A stretch of DNA of 39,619 nucleotides from Verrucomicrobiota bacterium (GCA_016199935.1 JACQFS010000171.1:1-39619), one strand, 5' to 3'; shown: positions 16,100-24,701, counted from the first letter of the stretch. Numbers and translations: made by a program. Notes: generated by a model not told the origin, from the letters alone.

Positions 16100-16702
16100 A
16101 TGTCCTCCCTCCCCCCACCGCTCCTTGAGTTGATCGCCGCGCTGCGCAAGCTGCCCGGCATCGGGCCGCGCTCGGCGGAACGGCTGGCGTTGCACCTCGT
16201 GCAGAGCGAGGCGGCGCAGGTGCGCCAACTCGCGGACGCGCTCGTGAAGGCGGTGGAGACGATCGTGAGTTGCGAGCGTTGCGGCGCGCTGACCGAGCAG
16301 CAGCCCTGCGCCATTTGCGCGGACGCGCGGCGTGATCATTCGCTCGCGTGCGTGGTCGAGCGCGCGACGGATGTCATCAGCATCGAGAAGGCCGGCGGCT
16401 ACCGCGGGCTCTATCACGTTCTCGGTGGACGCATCTCGCCGCTCAACGGCATCGGCCCCGAAGACCTGCGCATCGGCGAGCTCGTCAAGCGCCTCGCCGC
16501 CGAACCAATCAAGGAAATCATCCTCGCGCTCCCGACCGACGTGGAGGGCGATGCGACCGGCTACTATCTCGCGAAGCTGTTGCGCGAAAAAAATGTTGCC
16601 ATCACGCGCATCGCGCACGGCCTGCCGGCGGGCAGCGGGCTGGAGTTCGCCGATGAACTCACGTTGAGCCGCGCCATCGAGGGACGGAGGGAGTTGAGGT
16701 GA
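16100..16702 (+). CDS. recR: Recombination mediator protein RecR
   Basis: The 200-residue protein works with RecF/RecO to load RecA at gaps. It has an N-terminal helix-hairpin-helix (LRKLPGIGPRSAERLALHL), a four-Cys zinc finger (Cys58, Cys61, Cys70, Cys73 in CERCGALTEQQPCAIC) and a Toprim domain (SIEKAGGYRGLYHVLGG, then LALPTDVEGDATGYYLA). It ends with the Walker-like C-terminal motif THGLP-type sequence (AHGLPAGSGLEFADELTL). Length is standard. It follows ybaB after a palindromic element, and the start ATG 16100 has no Shine-Dalgarno sequence. Confidence 0.96.
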   Translation: MSSLPPPLLELIAALRKLPGIGPRSAERLALHLVQSEAAQVRQLADALVKAVETIVSCERCGALTEQQPCAICADARRDHSLACVVERATDVISIEKAGGYRGLYHVLGGRISPLNGIGPEDLRIGELVKRLAAEPIKEIILALPTDVEGDATGYYLAKLLREKNVAITRIAHGLPAGSGLEFADELTLSRAIEGRRELR

Positions 16703-16712
16703 GAACACGCGA

Positions 16713-16776
16713 AATGACGAATGACGAATGGCCGATGGCGTTCCGCCCGGCGCGGCTCCATTCGTCATTCGTCATT
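16713..16776. repeat. ATTCGTC tandem-word palindrome
   Basis: Two perfect 19-bp arms (16713-16731 and 16758-16776) are inverted around 26 bases. They are built from 7-base tandem words ATTCGTC/GACGAAT. The right arm runs on for one more word and ends about ten bases before the HAD gene start. Confidence 0.85.
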
Positions 16777-16793
16777 CGTCATTCCCAATTCCA

Positions 16794-17408
16794 ATGACTC
16801 CCCTCGCCGCCGTCTTCGACATTGGCAAAGTCCTCCTCGACTTTGACTATCGCATCGCCGCCCGCGCCATTGCCGCGCAGGCGAGCGCGACGCCGGAGGA
16901 AGTCTTCGCGCAACTCAATGCCCACTCCGAACTGCTGCGCGAATACGAGACGGGGCTGATGAGCACGCCGGATTTTTACGCGCGCGTGAGCGGACTGACC
17001 GGCTACCGCGGTGCGCTCGCGGATTTCCGCCAGGTGTTCGCCGACATCTTCACGCCCATCGGGCCGATCATCGCGCTGCACGCGCAACTCCACGCACGCG
17101 GCGTGCCGACTTACATTTTCTCCAACACAAACGAGATGGCCATCGCGCACATCCGCGCGGCGTTTCCGTTTTTCCGCAATTTCACCGACTACGTCTTGAG
17201 TTACGAGCAGACCGCGATGAAGCCGCACCCGCGCATCTACGAGGCGGTGGAAAAAATCACCAGCGTCCCGCGCGAGCGCCTGCTCTACATTGACGACCGG
17301 CCGGAGAACGTCGAGGAGGGCGCGCGCCGCGGCTGGCAGGCCATCCATCACACGGACAACGCGGCGACGATTGACGCGGTGAAAAAAAGCGGCGTGCTCG
17401 GCGAGTGA
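16794..17408 (+). CDS. HAD family phosphatase (YihX-like)
   Basis: This 204-residue protein has the four HAD motifs. Motif I is VFDIGKVLLDFD (nucleophile Asp; the DxG variant seen in the YihX glucose-1-phosphate phosphatase group and related haloacid dehalogenase-like enzymes). Motif II is TYIFSNTNE, motif III the Lys in KPHPRIYEAVE, and motif IV LLYIDDRPENVEEG. The cap is the short helical type between motifs I and II. I start it at ATG 16794 because the longer frame reads through the palindrome. Substrate is unknown. It converges on the OPT transporter gene. Confidence 0.9.
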   Translation: MTPLAAVFDIGKVLLDFDYRIAARAIAAQASATPEEVFAQLNAHSELLREYETGLMSTPDFYARVSGLTGYRGALADFRQVFADIFTPIGPIIALHAQLHARGVPTYIFSNTNEMAIAHIRAAFPFFRNFTDYVLSYEQTAMKPHPRIYEAVEKITSVPRERLLYIDDRPENVEEGARRGWQAIHHTDNAATIDAVKKSGVLGE

Positions 17409-17424
17409 GGCCGTTCCCGAGTGG

Positions 17425-17518
17425 GGTAGCAGCCCAAGTAAGGAGGCTCTGACCAAATCGAGAGGTCAGAGAGCAGACGGCAGAAATCAGATGGAGCCTG
17501 CTCACGTCGGCTGCCACC
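17425..17518. repeat. GTAGCAGCC palindrome between convergent genes
   Basis: Arms 17425-17449 and 17494-17518 are inverted with five mismatches in 25; an inner pair GGTCAGAG/CTCTGACC adds to the stem. Each arm has its own AGCC/GGCT mini-hairpin with a 10-base loop. It lies 16 bp after the HAD stop and 3 bp from the OPT stop. It could act as a bidirectional terminator, although it lacks a T tract. Confidence 0.72.
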
Positions 17519-17521
17519 GAG

Positions 17522-19891
17522 TCACGTCCGCCGTCGCGCCACGAAGAGCAGCAACGCGCACAGCGCCACGAACGGCAGGAGTGAGAGCCAGTCGGCGTGC
17601 GGCCCGGCGAAAAACGGATTGTGCGCCTCGGCCCATTTCCCGAGCGCCGCATCCTTCTTGGCGAACGCGCTGGCCATGATCGCGATGATGATTCCCGCGA
17701 TCGCTCCGCCCGCGATGTAGCCCGAGGCCATCAGCACGCCGGGACTCTTGTCGCTCCCCGCGGCAAGTTCGGCCTCGGTGAGTTTCGCGTTGCGCGGATT
17801 GGTCCGCTCGCGGTGGTCCACGAGCCAGCGGATCATGCCGCCGATGAAAATGGGCGCCGAGGTCGCGAGCGGGAGATACACGCCGACGGCGAACGCGAGC
17901 GACGACACGCCCGCGAGTTCGAGCGTCACGGCAATCATCACGCCGAACAGCACGAGCGACCACGGCAGCTTGCGATCGAGGATGCCGCGGATGATGTAGC
18001 TCACGAGCACGGCCTTGGGCGCCTCGAGTTTGCGGACCTCCGTGCCGTCGGGGCGCCTCGTTTGCGTGCCGTTGATGCCGGGGTCCACAAACCACACGGC
18101 GCGGCCGGAGTCGTCCACGAGAAACTTTTTCGCCGCACCGCCCGCCGGGTCGGCCTGGTGCCACACGCGGTAAGAGTTCGCGTCGGTCGCCGACTGCGGG
18201 CCGCGAAGTTTTTCCGACGCACCGATTTCATTCGCGGGCGCGATCAGGCCGGGCGCGATCTTTTCCGCCGGCACATACACGGTCGCGGACTGATTCAGGC
18301 CGAGCAGAATCGGGCCGAGCGCGAGCGCCGAAGCCGCCGCGCCGATGAGGATGGCGACCTGCTGCGCGCGCGGTGTCGCGCCGACGAGGAAGCCCGTCTT
18401 CAAATCCTGCGAGGTGTTGCCGCCGTTCGCCGCCGCGACGCACACGATGCCGCCGACCGACAGCGCCGTGACGTAGGAATCGCCGCCGGTCCAGCCCACG
18501 AGCAGGAAAATGAGGCACGTGAGCAGCAGCGTGGCGATGGTCATGCCGGAGATGGGATTGGATGAGGAACCGATCTCGCCGCACAACCGCGACGACACGG
18601 TGACGAACAGAAAACCGAACACCACGACGAGCACGGCGGCGAGTGGATTGATATGGAGCGGGCGCGCGAGCAGCATCGCCGCGATGAGCACCGCGATGCC
18701 GAGGGCGACGAACTTCATCGAAAGGTCGCGGTCGGTGCGGAGCGACGGAGCGCGGGCCGTCCCGGCCCGCAGCGGGTCCGCATCGGAAGCGGCGTGAAAA
18801 TTTTCTGGCGCGCTCTCGGTTCGTGACTGCTGCGGGCCGGGACGGCCCGCGCTCCGGCCACGCGAAAAATCCGCCACCCCCGCCTTCAACCCGCGCCAGA
18901 TGGTGGGGAGCGAACGCACTAGGCTGATGAGGCCACCCGCCGTCACCGCCCCCGCGCCGATGTAGAGAATGTAGGCGCTGCGGACCTGGCCGGCCGACAT
19001 TTGCGAAATCGCCACCGTGCCCGGCGGCAGCGCGGCGGCTAGTCCTTCGCCGAAAAATTTGATGAGCGGAATCAGCAGCAGATACGAAAGCACGCCGCCG
19101 GCCGCCATGATGCACCCTATGCGCGGCCCGATGATGTAGCCGACGCCGAGCAACTCGGGCGAGACCTCGACGCCGACGGAGCCGCTCTTGAGCGGCGCGC
19201 CGAAAATTTTCTCGGGCACTTCCTTCCAGCCCTTGAGCGCGATCATCGCGGTCTTGTAGGCCAACCCGAGTCCGAAGCCCGCGAAGATGGTTCGCGCGCT
19301 CAACCCTTCCGGCGCGCGACCTTCAGGCCGCTTCGACGTTGATTCGCCGCCGGGCGGTGAAGCGGCGTGAACGCCGCGCTCCGCCACGGCGCGCGATTCG
19401 TCACACGCGCCGGCCTTGAGCACCTCGGCGCACGCGGTGCCCTCGGGGTATTTCAATTTGCCATGCTCCTGCACGATGAGTGCGCGGCGCAGCGGGATCA
19501 TCATCAGGATGCCGAGCAAGCCGCCGAGCACGGCGACGAGCGCGACGCGGAACAGTTCGAGGTCGAAGCCGAGAATCAGAATGGCCGGCATCGTCACGCC
19601 CACTCCGAACGCGAGCGACTCGCCCGCGGAGCCGGCGGATTGGGTGATGTTGTGTTCGAGGATGGTCGCATCGCGGCCGCCGAGTTTTTCCCAAAGCCGG
19701 AAGAGCGTGATGGAAATGACCGCGACCGGGATCGAGGCGCTCACGGTCAGCCCGACCTTGAGCACGAGGTAGAGCGACGACGCGCCAAAGATCATCCCGA
19801 GAAACGTGCCGACGATGACGGCACGCGGCGTGAACTCGCGGAGGCTCGCGGACGCGGGGATGAAGGGTTTCGGAATCAAATCAGAGTCCAT
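17522..19891 (-). CDS. OPT family oligopeptide/metal-chelate transporter
   Basis: A 789-residue polytopic membrane protein with the OPT-family N-terminus ([20 protein letters not shown], then LYLVLKVGL) and later family motifs ([66 protein letters not shown]). Family members import peptides or metal-siderophore complexes by proton symport. I start at ATG 19891, since the 14 upstream residues begin with TTG and are not conserved. Two palindromic repeats (18747-18855 and 19310-19383) lie inside the frame and encode Arg/Pro/Ser-rich inserts at about residues 345-381 and 169-194, both in predicted hydrophilic loops. The frame stays open, so the protein may still function. A long non-membrane loop near the C-terminal third is common in this subgroup. 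Confidence 0.88.
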   Translation of the reverse strand: MDSDLIPKPFIPASASLREFTPRAVIVGTFLGMIFGASSLYLVLKVGLTVSASIPVAVISITLFRLWEKLGGRDATILEHNITQSAGSAGESLAFGVGVTMPAILILGFDLELFRVALVAVLGGLLGILMMIPLRRALIVQEHGKLKYPEGTACAEVLKAGACDESRAVAERGVHAASPPGGESTSKRPEGRAPEGLSARTIFAGFGLGLAYKTAMIALKGWKEVPEKIFGAPLKSGSVGVEVSPELLGVGYIIGPRIGCIMAAGGVLSYLLLIPLIKFFGEGLAAALPPGTVAISQMSAGQVRSAYILYIGAGAVTAGGLISLVRSLPTIWRGLKAGVADFSRGRSAGRPGPQQSRTESAPENFHAASDADPLRAGTARAPSLRTDRDLSMKFVALGIAVLIAAMLLARPLHINPLAAVLVVVFGFLFVTVSSRLCGEIGSSSNPISGMTIATLLLTCLIFLLVGWTGGDSYVTALSVGGIVCVAAANGGNTSQDLKTGFLVGATPRAQQVAILIGAAASALALGPILLGLNQSATVYVPAEKIAPGLIAPANEIGASEKLRGPQSATDANSYRVWHQADPAGGAAKKFLVDDSGRAVWFVDPGINGTQTRRPDGTEVRKLEAPKAVLVSYIIRGILDRKLPWSLVLFGVMIAVTLELAGVSSLAFAVGVYLPLATSAPIFIGGMIRWLVDHRERTNPRNAKLTEAELAAGSDKSPGVLMASGYIAGGAIAGIIIAIMASAFAKKDAALGKWAEAHNPFFAGPHADWLSLLPFVALCALLLFVARRRT
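18747..18855. repeat. Nested palindromic element inside the OPT gene, copy A
   Basis: Two perfect 26-bp inverted arms (18747-18772 and 18830-18855) begin GGAGCGCGGG and end in the complement. Each arm is a hairpin with a 7-bp GCGGGCC/GGCCCGC stem and a 5-base loop (GTCCC left, GGGAC right). The 57-base centre also reads through without a stop, so the transporter frame is preserved. Confidence 0.92.
19310..19383. repeat. Nested palindromic element inside the OPT gene, copy B
   Basis: The left arm has CCTTCAGGCCGCTTC, and the right arm GAAGCGGCGTGAACGCCGCG followed by CTCCG at 19380-19384. The left outer clamp is degraded (GGCGCGCGAC rather than CGGAGCGCGG). The mini-hairpin loops are TTCA and TGAA. 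It encodes part of an insert of roughly 25 residues rich in Ser, Pro and Arg in the transporter. Confidence 0.8.
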
Positions 19892-20082
19892 GAATTTCCT
19901 AAAAAGCGTAACGGTCGTGCCTCCGCACTTCAACGCCTATTGATGAACATGAACACGAATTGCCGTGAAATAAGCTGTGAATAAATTTTGCTTCAACCCA
20001 GAACAGTTTTTGTTTAAGTTTCGGATGTCGGTTTTAGTTACCGCAGTATCCAGACGGCCACCAAGTCTAAAAATTTGCTGCT

Positions 20083-20988
20083 ATGCCTCCAGACAGCTAC
20101 ATAAAGGCTACAATCGATGCGGGTGCCAGAAGCCGAGTGCTGGTTTTCGCATTGCTTACGGCAAGTGTAGCTTTTTTTGCCGGAGCGTGGAAATCACGTC
20201 CAGGGAGTTGGGAAGATACTCGTTTAGAAATGGCTCGTGACGGTTATCTTTACTGGGAAGCCGTCGTAAACAAAGAAAGCACTACAAATCGTGAAATTTC
20301 GCTTTCGATCACAGGCAGTAATAGCGGCGGCTACAGCACCAATTTTTACAAGCCAGTCGAACCGCCGCCTCGAAAACGAATTGACCAAATCCGAAGGTAT
20401 CTTCTGGAAACGAGGAAAATCACGACGCAAGAAGAGGCCAAACATTATTACGATGACTTGATGAAGGAGCGGATCGAAACTGTCATGCACGTAAAGGTGC
20501 CCATTTTCGGCGTTCAATTCGACATCAACGACATCGGAATTATGGCCGGTTTGACCTTCGCCGTCATTCTCACGATGTTGACTGTCAGTTTGGATCGAGA
20601 GGTGAAAAATCTCAGACTTGTGTTTGAGAAGATTAGGAACGGAAACACGGACGATCAGAGAGCCGTTTTTGATATTCTCAGCATGAATCAAGTGCTGAAC
20701 GTCCCGCCCGTAATCGGTGAGTGCCACACTAGAGATTTTTGGAGCGGCTTAATGAAATCGTTTCTCGTGCTCCCAATTGCGATTCAAGGAGGGATCTGTG
20801 CAATTGATCTGAACACCCTCCTTGTTGGAGTAGTGCAGAACGAGACTGCAACTGCCACGCTCCTCCTATTGGAAGGGCTCTTTCTGGGGATGATTGTGGT
20901 TTTGACGATGCACTGCTTTAGCATGGTGAAGCGGATTGATTGCGTGTTTGACGAGGCGGCAGCTCGGTTGAAAACACTGGCAACGTAG
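20083..20988 (+). CDS. Hypothetical membrane protein, A+T-richer than its surroundings
   Basis: A 301-residue protein I do not recognise. Membrane helices are visible near the N-terminus (VLVFALLTASVAFFAGAW), in the middle (IGIMAGLTFAVILTMLTVSL) and as a C-terminal pair (SFLVLPIAIQGGICAIDL and LLLLEGLFLGMIVVLTMHCF). About 110 hydrophilic residues between the first two helices should be extracytoplasmic or cytoplasmic as one domain. Codon use is clearly less GC-biased than in every neighbour (many AAA, GAT, TTT and ATT codons), and its 5' flank from 19892 is equally A+T-rich, which suggests acquisition by transfer. It is flanked by two minus-strand genes and has no partner in its orientation. 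Confidence 0.8.
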   Translation: MPPDSYIKATIDAGARSRVLVFALLTASVAFFAGAWKSRPGSWEDTRLEMARDGYLYWEAVVNKESTTNREISLSITGSNSGGYSTNFYKPVEPPPRKRIDQIRRYLLETRKITTQEEAKHYYDDLMKERIETVMHVKVPIFGVQFDINDIGIMAGLTFAVILTMLTVSLDREVKNLRLVFEKIRNGNTDDQRAVFDILSMNQVLNVPPVIGECHTRDFWSGLMKSFLVLPIAIQGGICAIDLNTLLVGVVQNETATATLLLLEGLFLGMIVVLTMHCFSMVKRIDCVFDEAAARLKTLAT

Positions 20989-21006
20989 AAAATCCGACCG
21001 CATCAC

Positions 21007-22158
21007 TTACTTTTCGTTCCAGAGGATGCGGAGGTTCTTGGTTTGCCGGCCAGCGAGGATGAGGTCGAGTTTCCCGCCGCCGTTGAGGTCGGCCATTTTC
21101 AAATCCTCAATCGCGACTTCCGCGCCGCTGATTTGCACCTGACGCCAGTCGCTGCCGTCGTTGTTCGGCACATAAATTTTCACGCCGGGCACGCCCTTCG
21201 GCGTCATGCCGCGCCAGCCGGCGACGACTTGCGGCGAGCCGAGGCCGAGCACGTCGCCAACGGCGAGTGCGTGGCCGTCCTTGAGCGTGTCATCGAGCAC
21301 GCGGCGATTCCACAGGCCTTTCTTTCCGGGATCGGAATAGACGCAGACGGTCGTGCCGTGCATCGGCTCGATGGTCGCGAAGAAGCGCGTGCCGCTGGCG
21401 AGCTGGCCGTCGCGCACTTCGCCGGCAGGCTGATCGGTGAACTGCCGGTGCTTCCACGCGCCGGTGCTCTGGCCGAAGAACCACACGCCCTCCTTGCCGC
21501 CGATGAGCAGTTCGTGTTCGGGATCGTTGTCCCAGTTGATCGGTTGGAAATTGTGCGTCGCGTGCATGAAGTCGCTCACCACGGTCGTCTTCCATTCGTC
21601 GCGTGGATTCGCGGGCATCGAGTAGGCGAGCACTTTGCCGCCGACGCCTTCGTTGTTTTTATTTCCGCGGCCGTGGAGCGGCTTGACGATGAGATCCCAT
21701 TTGCCGGCGGGATTCAAAGCCCAGTGCATTCGGTGGACCGTGGGTTCGTGATGCAATGCGACGGGCGTCCACTTTTGCGTGCGGTCGGCGGGCGGGAGGA
21801 GATAAAAAACCGCGCCGCTGTTCTCCGTGTCGCCGGGATTCCAGCCAGCGCCAACGGCGATCTCCGCTTTGCCGTCGCCGTTAATGTCGCGCGCGGCGAC
21901 GCAGACGTTGTCCTTCTCGGTGAGGTTCTCGGCGATGATGAACTTCTCCCACTTGGGATTGCGATACCACTGCACCGTCTTCTTGTCGGCGAGGATGATG
22001 TCGGGTTTGCCGTCGCCATCCACGTCGGCGATGGCGATGCCGTAGCCGATCTCGACGTTGGTATCAATGTCCACGGCGCGGAACTTCGGCGCGGGCGCAT
22101 CGGCGGCATGGAGGTTGAGGGCGAGGGCGAGCAACGGGAGGGCGGTGAGCATTTTCAT
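21007..22158 (-). CDS. Secreted FG-GAP/VCBS repeat protein
   Basis: The 383-residue protein begins with a signal peptide (MKMLTALPLLALALNLHAAD). It has FG-GAP/VCBS-type calcium-binding loops, DVDGDGKPDIILAD and DINGDGKAEIAVG near the N-terminus and ADLNGGGKLDLILAG near the C-terminus, with weaker copies between (NWDNDPEHELLIGG). Such repeats build integrin-like beta-propellers. Proteins of this kind are frequent in Verrucomicrobiota and Planctomycetota, usually of unknown role. The start ATG 22156-22158 was preferred because it places the signal peptide at the very N-terminus. Confidence 0.83.
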   Translation of the reverse strand: MKMLTALPLLALALNLHAADAPAPKFRAVDIDTNVEIGYGIAIADVDGDGKPDIILADKKTVQWYRNPKWEKFIIAENLTEKDNVCVAARDINGDGKAEIAVGAGWNPGDTENSGAVFYLLPPADRTQKWTPVALHHEPTVHRMHWALNPAGKWDLIVKPLHGRGNKNNEGVGGKVLAYSMPANPRDEWKTTVVSDFMHATHNFQPINWDNDPEHELLIGGKEGVWFFGQSTGAWKHRQFTDQPAGEVRDGQLASGTRFFATIEPMHGTTVCVYSDPGKKGLWNRRVLDDTLKDGHALAVGDVLGLGSPQVVAGWRGMTPKGVPGVKIYVPNNDGSDWRQVQISGAEVAIEDLKMADLNGGGKLDLILAGRQTKNLRILWNEK

Positions 22159-22277
22159 GGTGAACGCAGCGAGAGTGGCGCGGGCAGCGCGGCGGTTCAA
22201 TCTGAAATCTGTTTCGCCACTAACGTCCCAACTCCCGCTTGCCGCCCCCTGCCCTCGCGGCTAGCTTCGCCGCGGTC

Positions 22278-22354
22278 GCGCTCGTAGCTCAGATGGATAG
22301 AGCATCCGCCTTCTAAGCGGACGGTCGTGGGTTCGACTCCAGCCGAGCGCGCCA
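22278..22354 (+). tRNA. tRNA-Arg(UCU)
   Basis: Acceptor strands GCGCTCG (22278-22284) and CGAGCGC (22344-22350) pair perfectly. The D arm is GCTC..GAGC and the anticodon stem TCCGC/GCGGA encloses loop CTTCTAA, giving anticodon UCU (Arg, AGA/AGG codons). The T loop TTCGACT is standard, although the T stem has a G-A mismatch. Discriminator G and an encoded CCA (22352-22354) follow. Confidence 0.95.
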
Positions 22355-22368
22355 ACTCGTAATGAGCA

Positions 22369-22438
22369 GGAGTAAGGAGTAATCCGTAATCAGAACCAGC
22401 GGCGCGTCCCCGTTCCCTTACGGATTACTCCTTACTCC
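22369..22438. repeat. TTACTCC-type palindrome downstream of tRNA-Arg
   Basis: Perfect 21-bp inverted arms (22369-22389 and 22418-22438) contain TTACGGATTACTCCTTACTC and its complement around a 28-base loop. It lies 14 bp after the tRNA and 58 bp before the folP-like start. Both tRNA termination and an upstream element of the next gene are possible roles. Confidence 0.85.
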
Positions 22439-22496
22439 TTACGCTTCGCCCGACTTCATCCTTTCCCCGGCGGCAAACTTCATTACTTTCCGGGTC

Positions 22497-23384
22497 GTGC
22501 TGACGCTCGAACATCTCGCCGAACTCGCGGAGAAAAATTCCGCCGCCGCCCGCGCGCGCGTCGCGGAGTTCGCCATCGGCGGGCGCGAGTTCCGCTTCAA
22601 CGCGAAGCCGGCGCTCATGGGCGTCATCAATCTCTCCGCGGACTCGTGGTATCGCGAGAGCGTCTGCCTCACGACGGAGAGCGCCGTCCGGCACGGGCAC
22701 ACGCTCGCAGCGCAGGGCGCGGACATCGTGGACCTCGGCGCGGAGTCCACGCTCGCGCACGCGGCGCGCGCGGATGACGCGGCGCAGCAGGGCAAGCTCC
22801 TCCCGGTGCTGAAGGAACTGCGCGACGCAAACATTCTCGTCTCCGTCGAGACCTACTCGCCCGCCGTCACCCGCGCGTGTCTCGAAGCGGGTGCGAACAT
22901 TCTCAACCTCACCGGCATCGACCGCAGCGAGGAAATGTTCCTCGTGGTCGCGGCACACGACGCAGCGGTGATTCTCTGCCATGTGCAGGGCGCGAACGTG
23001 CGCACCGTGGGCGATTTCAATTTCACCGCCGACCCCACGGCAATGCTGCACGAGTATTTTGCCCGGCAGATCGAGACCGCCACGCGTTGCGGCGTGACGA
23101 AAATCTTCGTGGACCCCGGACTCGGGTTTTATTACCGCAACCTCCAGGACAGCGCGGTGCGCGTGCGGCATCAGATGAACATTTTCCTCAACAGCTTCCG
23201 GCTGCGCACGCTCGGCTTCCCCGTGTGCCACGCGTTGCCGCACGCCTTCGAGTATTTCGGCGACGAGGTGCGCAGCGCCGAACCGTTCTTCGCCGTCCTC
23301 GCCGCGCTGGGGAAGACGGACCTGTTCCGCACGCACGAGGTGCCGCGCATCCGCGCGGTGCTGGCGACGCTCGGAGTTTTTTGA
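22497..23384 (+). CDS. Dihydropteroate synthase-like pterin-binding protein, divergent
   Basis: The 295-residue protein follows the DHPS TIM-barrel motif order with changed residues. LMGVINLSADSW replaces MGILNVTPDSF, GADIVDLGAEST replaces GGEST, LVSVETYSPAVTRACLEAGA replaces SVDT, and FVDPGLGF keeps DPGxGF. RTHEVPRIR near the end keeps the Arg and His of RVHDV. The SRKS motif, whose Lys contacts the substrate in DHPS, is absent (region FPVCHALPHAFEYFG). It could still make dihydropteroate, or could bind another pterin or methyl-folate like other members of the pterin-binding superfamily. The start is GTG 22497. The UVR-motif and yqeY genes follow in the same direction. Confidence 0.72.
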   Translation: MLTLEHLAELAEKNSAAARARVAEFAIGGREFRFNAKPALMGVINLSADSWYRESVCLTTESAVRHGHTLAAQGADIVDLGAESTLAHAARADDAAQQGKLLPVLKELRDANILVSVETYSPAVTRACLEAGANILNLTGIDRSEEMFLVVAAHDAAVILCHVQGANVRTVGDFNFTADPTAMLHEYFARQIETATRCGVTKIFVDPGLGFYYRNLQDSAVRVRHQMNIFLNSFRLRTLGFPVCHALPHAFEYFGDEVRSAEPFFAVLAALGKTDLFRTHEVPRIRAVLATLGVF

Positions 23385-23436
23385 AACCGCCCCGCGGCCC
23401 GTTGACTTCAAACCGCTCCACCCGCATACTTCGGCC

Positions 23437-24168
23437 GTGAACTTCGACATCACATCACTGCTCGACCAATGGGAATACCAGCCCGGCAAGCTCTCGGTGC
23501 GGAAGTTCAAGGGCAAGGACGGCACGGAAAAAATCCAGCTCCGCATTGACCTCGGCCTCATGCAACTCAACGCCGACGGCCGCCCCGACGGCAAGCGGCC
23601 CTTCGGGCATCCGTCGCTGTTCGACCATTTCCGCGCGCAGTCCACGAAGAAGGGCGACGACTTCATGCTCACCGACGACGACCTCGCGAAGCTGCACCAG
23701 GAGGCGATCCAGTTTCATCACCGCTACATCTGCTTCTTCCAGCTCGAGGATTTCGAGGGCGTGCTGCGCGACACGACGCGCAACATCGAGGCGCTCAACT
23801 TCGCCACCGAGCACGCCGAACACGAGGAACTTGTCGCGCCGATGAAACATTTCCTCCCGCAACTCCTCATGCTCCAGACGCGCGCCCGGGCCACGATGGA
23901 ACTCGAGGCGAAGAATCACGACACCGCGCTCGCGGCCATCGAGACTGGCCTCGAGAGCATCCGCGCCTTCTACCGCGAGCAGGGCCGCGACGATCTGACC
24001 GGCCACAGCGGCGAACTCGCCTCGCTCGAGGCGTGGCACGACGAACTCGTCAACAAGCGCCCGTTGAGCGAGCGCGAGAAACTCGAACGCGCCCTCGCCG
24101 ACGCCGTGCAGAACGAGGACTACGAGAAAGCCGCGCAAGTCCGCGACGCCCTCCGCCATTTGAAATAG
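23437..24168 (+). CDS. UVR-motif (UvrB/UvrC) domain protein
   Basis: A 243-residue soluble protein starting at GTG 23437. The C-terminus is a UVR motif (LERALADAVQNEDYEKAAQV, then RDALRHL), the helical hairpin by which UvrB meets UvrC and which also occurs in McsA-type proteins. The N-terminal two-thirds contain a beta segment (RKFKGKDGTEKIQLRIDLG, then LMQLNADGRPDGKRPFGH) and a long helical region with LQLEDFEGVLRDTTRN-like sequence. No zinc-binding cysteines of McsA type are present. This architecture recurs as a conserved hypothetical protein in Verrucomicrobiota; its role is unknown, and DNA repair should not be assumed. Confidence 0.8.
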   Translation: MNFDITSLLDQWEYQPGKLSVRKFKGKDGTEKIQLRIDLGLMQLNADGRPDGKRPFGHPSLFDHFRAQSTKKGDDFMLTDDDLAKLHQEAIQFHHRYICFFQLEDFEGVLRDTTRNIEALNFATEHAEHEELVAPMKHFLPQLLMLQTRARATMELEAKNHDTALAAIETGLESIRAFYREQGRDDLTGHSGELASLEAWHDELVNKRPLSEREKLERALADAVQNEDYEKAAQVRDALRHLK

Positions 24169-24231
24169 CGGCAACGGGTCGGCGACATCCCGCTCCGCCT
24201 TACGCATCACTCCTTACTCCTTATCCAACCC

Positions 24232-24678
24232 ATGCCCCTCGCCGACGAAATCAGCTCCCAGATCAAAGCCGCCATGCTCGCCAAGGACGCCGACCGCCTC
24301 GGCGCACTGCGGCTGCTCAAGTCCGCCATCGGCTACGTGGCGATTGAGAAAAAGGTGGACGTGCTGCCCGACGCCGACGTGCTCGCCGTCATCCAGAAGG
24401 AGGTGAAGAAGCGCCGCGACTCCATCGCGCAATACACGCAGGGCAACCGCGCCGACCTCGCCGCCATCGAGCAGAAGGAACTCGCCGTCCTCGAAACCTT
24501 CCTGCCGAAGCAACTCACGCCCGAGGAACTCGAAGCCCTCGTCCGCGCCGCCATTGCCGAGACCGGCGCGACCAGCAAGAAGGACATGGGCGCGGTGATG
24601 AAAGCCGCCACCGCCAAAGCCGCCGGCCGCGCCGACGGCAAGACGCTGAGCGGGCTTGTGGGGAAATTGCTTCCGTGA
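24232..24678 (+). CDS. yqeY: GatB/YqeY domain-containing protein
   Basis: The 148-residue protein matches the YqeY family along its length: LADEISSQIKAAMLAKDADR, LGALRLLKSAI, SIAQYTQGNRADLAAIEQKE, LAVLETFLPKQLTPEEL and KKDMGAVMKAATAKAAGRADG. YqeY resembles the C-terminal domain of GatB, the tRNA-dependent amidotransferase subunit, and is thought to act on aminoacyl-tRNA, but its function is not settled. A pyrimidine-rich sequence with TTACTCC words ends just before the ATG, with no Shine-Dalgarno sequence. Confidence 0.92.
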   Translation: MPLADEISSQIKAAMLAKDADRLGALRLLKSAIGYVAIEKKVDVLPDADVLAVIQKEVKKRRDSIAQYTQGNRADLAAIEQKELAVLETFLPKQLTPEELEALVRAAIAETGATSKKDMGAVMKAATAKAAGRADGKTLSGLVGKLLP

Positions 24679-24701
24679 ACCGTGGGCGATGCGGCCCGGC
24701 A

